In this document: positions 24,839 to 25,347 of the stretch, in pieces | How the letters are laid out: each line of letters opens with the position of its first letter | Numbering within the stretch: position 1 is the first letter of the stretch | Source: a virus | Virus record (IMG/VR): IMGVR_UViG_3300025164_000736 | Span: 1 to 25,347 of that record | Reading direction: 5' to 3' (one strand) | Length of the DNA stretch: 25,347 nucleotides | Position numbers and translations under genes: made by a program | Notes under the pieces: model-generated | Told to the model about the DNA's origin: nothing | The model's database searches: none | The model's input: the letters and a program-made list of their open reading frames with translations, nothing else

Positions 24839-25347
24839 ATGGCATTGACGGATACCAGCGGAATCGCAGGACAAAGCAGACTCTCTTTCCAGGGACGGCT
24901 CAAGACCGAATTCCTGCCCAAGTGGGATGATCACGTCCACAAGAAGACCAAGGTCGCCGAGAAGATCGCGAAGAAGAAGGGCACCATGGGTGGCCTCGAA
25001 TCGCTCGGGTCCGTGATGGACGCCCTCCCCCAGAGCGCAGGGATCGCGCTGCTTGAGGGGCACGACCTGCCGAATCCTACCGTGGGGTCGTATTTCCAGC
25101 CGAAGCTCCATTCGCGTTCGATCTACACCCGACTGCGCTGGACCGGCCATGTCGAGCGAGCCGCCCGGAAGGGCGACAAGCACGCATGGGCCAAGCCGCG
25201 CGCAGAGGACATGAAGGCCGCGGACGAGCAGATGCGACTCAACTTCGCGCGCATGCTGTACCTGGGGCCGTATCAGGCACTGGCTTGTGTCAGCTCGTTC
25301 AACGACACCACCGACAAAGCAACGCTGTACGGACGGGACGCCCGGCG
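24839..25347 (+). CDS. Major capsid protein, HK97-type (partial, cut by window end)
   Basis: ATG 24839 follows AAAAGGAACACACC. The visible 169 residues run off the window without a stop. They include MALTDTSGIAGQSRLSFQGR, QSAGIALLEGHDLPNPTVGS, YFQPKLHSRSIYTRLRWTGH and VERAARKGDKHAWAKPRAED. The GSYF-x-P-x-L, SxYTRLRWTG-x-VERA-x-RK-x-D pattern is the one I associate with a branch of HK97-fold phage capsid proteins. It forms the icosahedral shell. Its place directly after the scaffold is standard. Confidence 0.8.
   Translation, partial: MALTDTSGIAGQSRLSFQGRLKTEFLPKWDDHVHKKTKVAEKIAKKKGTMGGLESLGSVMDALPQSAGIALLEGHDLPNPTVGSYFQPKLHSRSIYTRLRWTGHVERAARKGDKHAWAKPRAEDMKAADEQMRLNFARMLYLGPYQALACVSSFNDTTDKATLYGRDAR

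Noticed and set aside
1-25347. tRNA genes
   Set aside because: I looked for TTCGA(A/G)TC-type T-loops with matching acceptor stems and found none. TTCGA-like strings at about 4628 and 14466 lie in a coding region and in a stretch with no cloverleaf.

Overview
This window is part of a GC-rich double-stranded DNA tailed phage genome (Caudoviricetes), or of a prophage. The evidence is a portal protein, a scaffold-like protein, an HK97-type major capsid protein, a large terminase, a DnaB-type helicase, a lambda-exonuclease-like YqaJ nuclease and a tyrosine integrase, packed with almost no intergenic space. The integrase suggests a temperate lifestyle or descent from one. The host cannot be named from the sequence. 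No tRNA, rRNA, CRISPR array or transposase was seen.

Layout. (1) 1-2516, rightward: the end of a tail-type protein with a LamG-like tail, then small genes for an XhlA-like membrane protein, two holin-like proteins, a zinc metallopeptidase and a possible spanin-like pair. (2) 2433-10328, mostly leftward, read from right to left: an AAA+ ATPase with a DUF7192-like partner, small unknown genes, a DUF6745 protein, a run of tiny tetrapeptide-repeat ORFs, YqaJ, a small overlapping gene pair, a DUF5675 protein and the integrase. One PDDEXK nuclease (7383-7808) sits inside this block on the opposite strand. (3) 10329-10533: a divergent control region with hairpins and a tandem 19-bp repeat. (4) 10534-13134, rightward: an unknown 416-residue protein, a small protein, a DraRnl-type RNA ligase and a 34-residue membrane peptide. 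A leftward dNMP kinase follows. (5) 13786-19507, rightward: HNH nuclease, terminator, a poorly coding stretch, a zinc-ribbon protein with an SSB-like DEDIPF tail, GroES, a lipoprotein, a second set of repeat ORFs, a Dam-type methyltransferase, DnaB helicase and a DUF4406-like protein. (6) 19432-21393: large terminase, leftward. (7) 21435-25347, rightward: a small membrane protein, portal, scaffold and capsid (cut by the window end).

The most unusual content is a family of short proteins built from a tetrapeptide repeat S-V-X-Y (12-bp DNA unit, mostly TCC GTC NNN NNN). They occur at two separate loci on opposite strands: 5330-5920 (minus) and 16252-16747 (plus). At both loci the repeat is read in the direction of the surrounding operon. 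Most copies begin MK(A/P)PL(V/E), and all end (K/R)E-X-P-stop. The end codons contain the Shine-Dalgarno sequence for the next gene, and the stop codon overlaps the next ATG (ATGA). Each unit is therefore a self-contained translational-coupling cassette, placed ahead of ordinary genes such as yqaJ. I do not recognise a described family with this architecture.

How the genes work together: YqaJ, the PDDEXK nuclease, DnaB and the SSB-tailed protein form a plausible replication and recombination set. dNMP kinase and Dam act on nucleotides and DNA. GroES and scaffold support capsid folding and assembly. Terminase and portal package DNA. The left-end membrane proteins, with DUF5675 and the small lipoproteins, are candidates for lysis.
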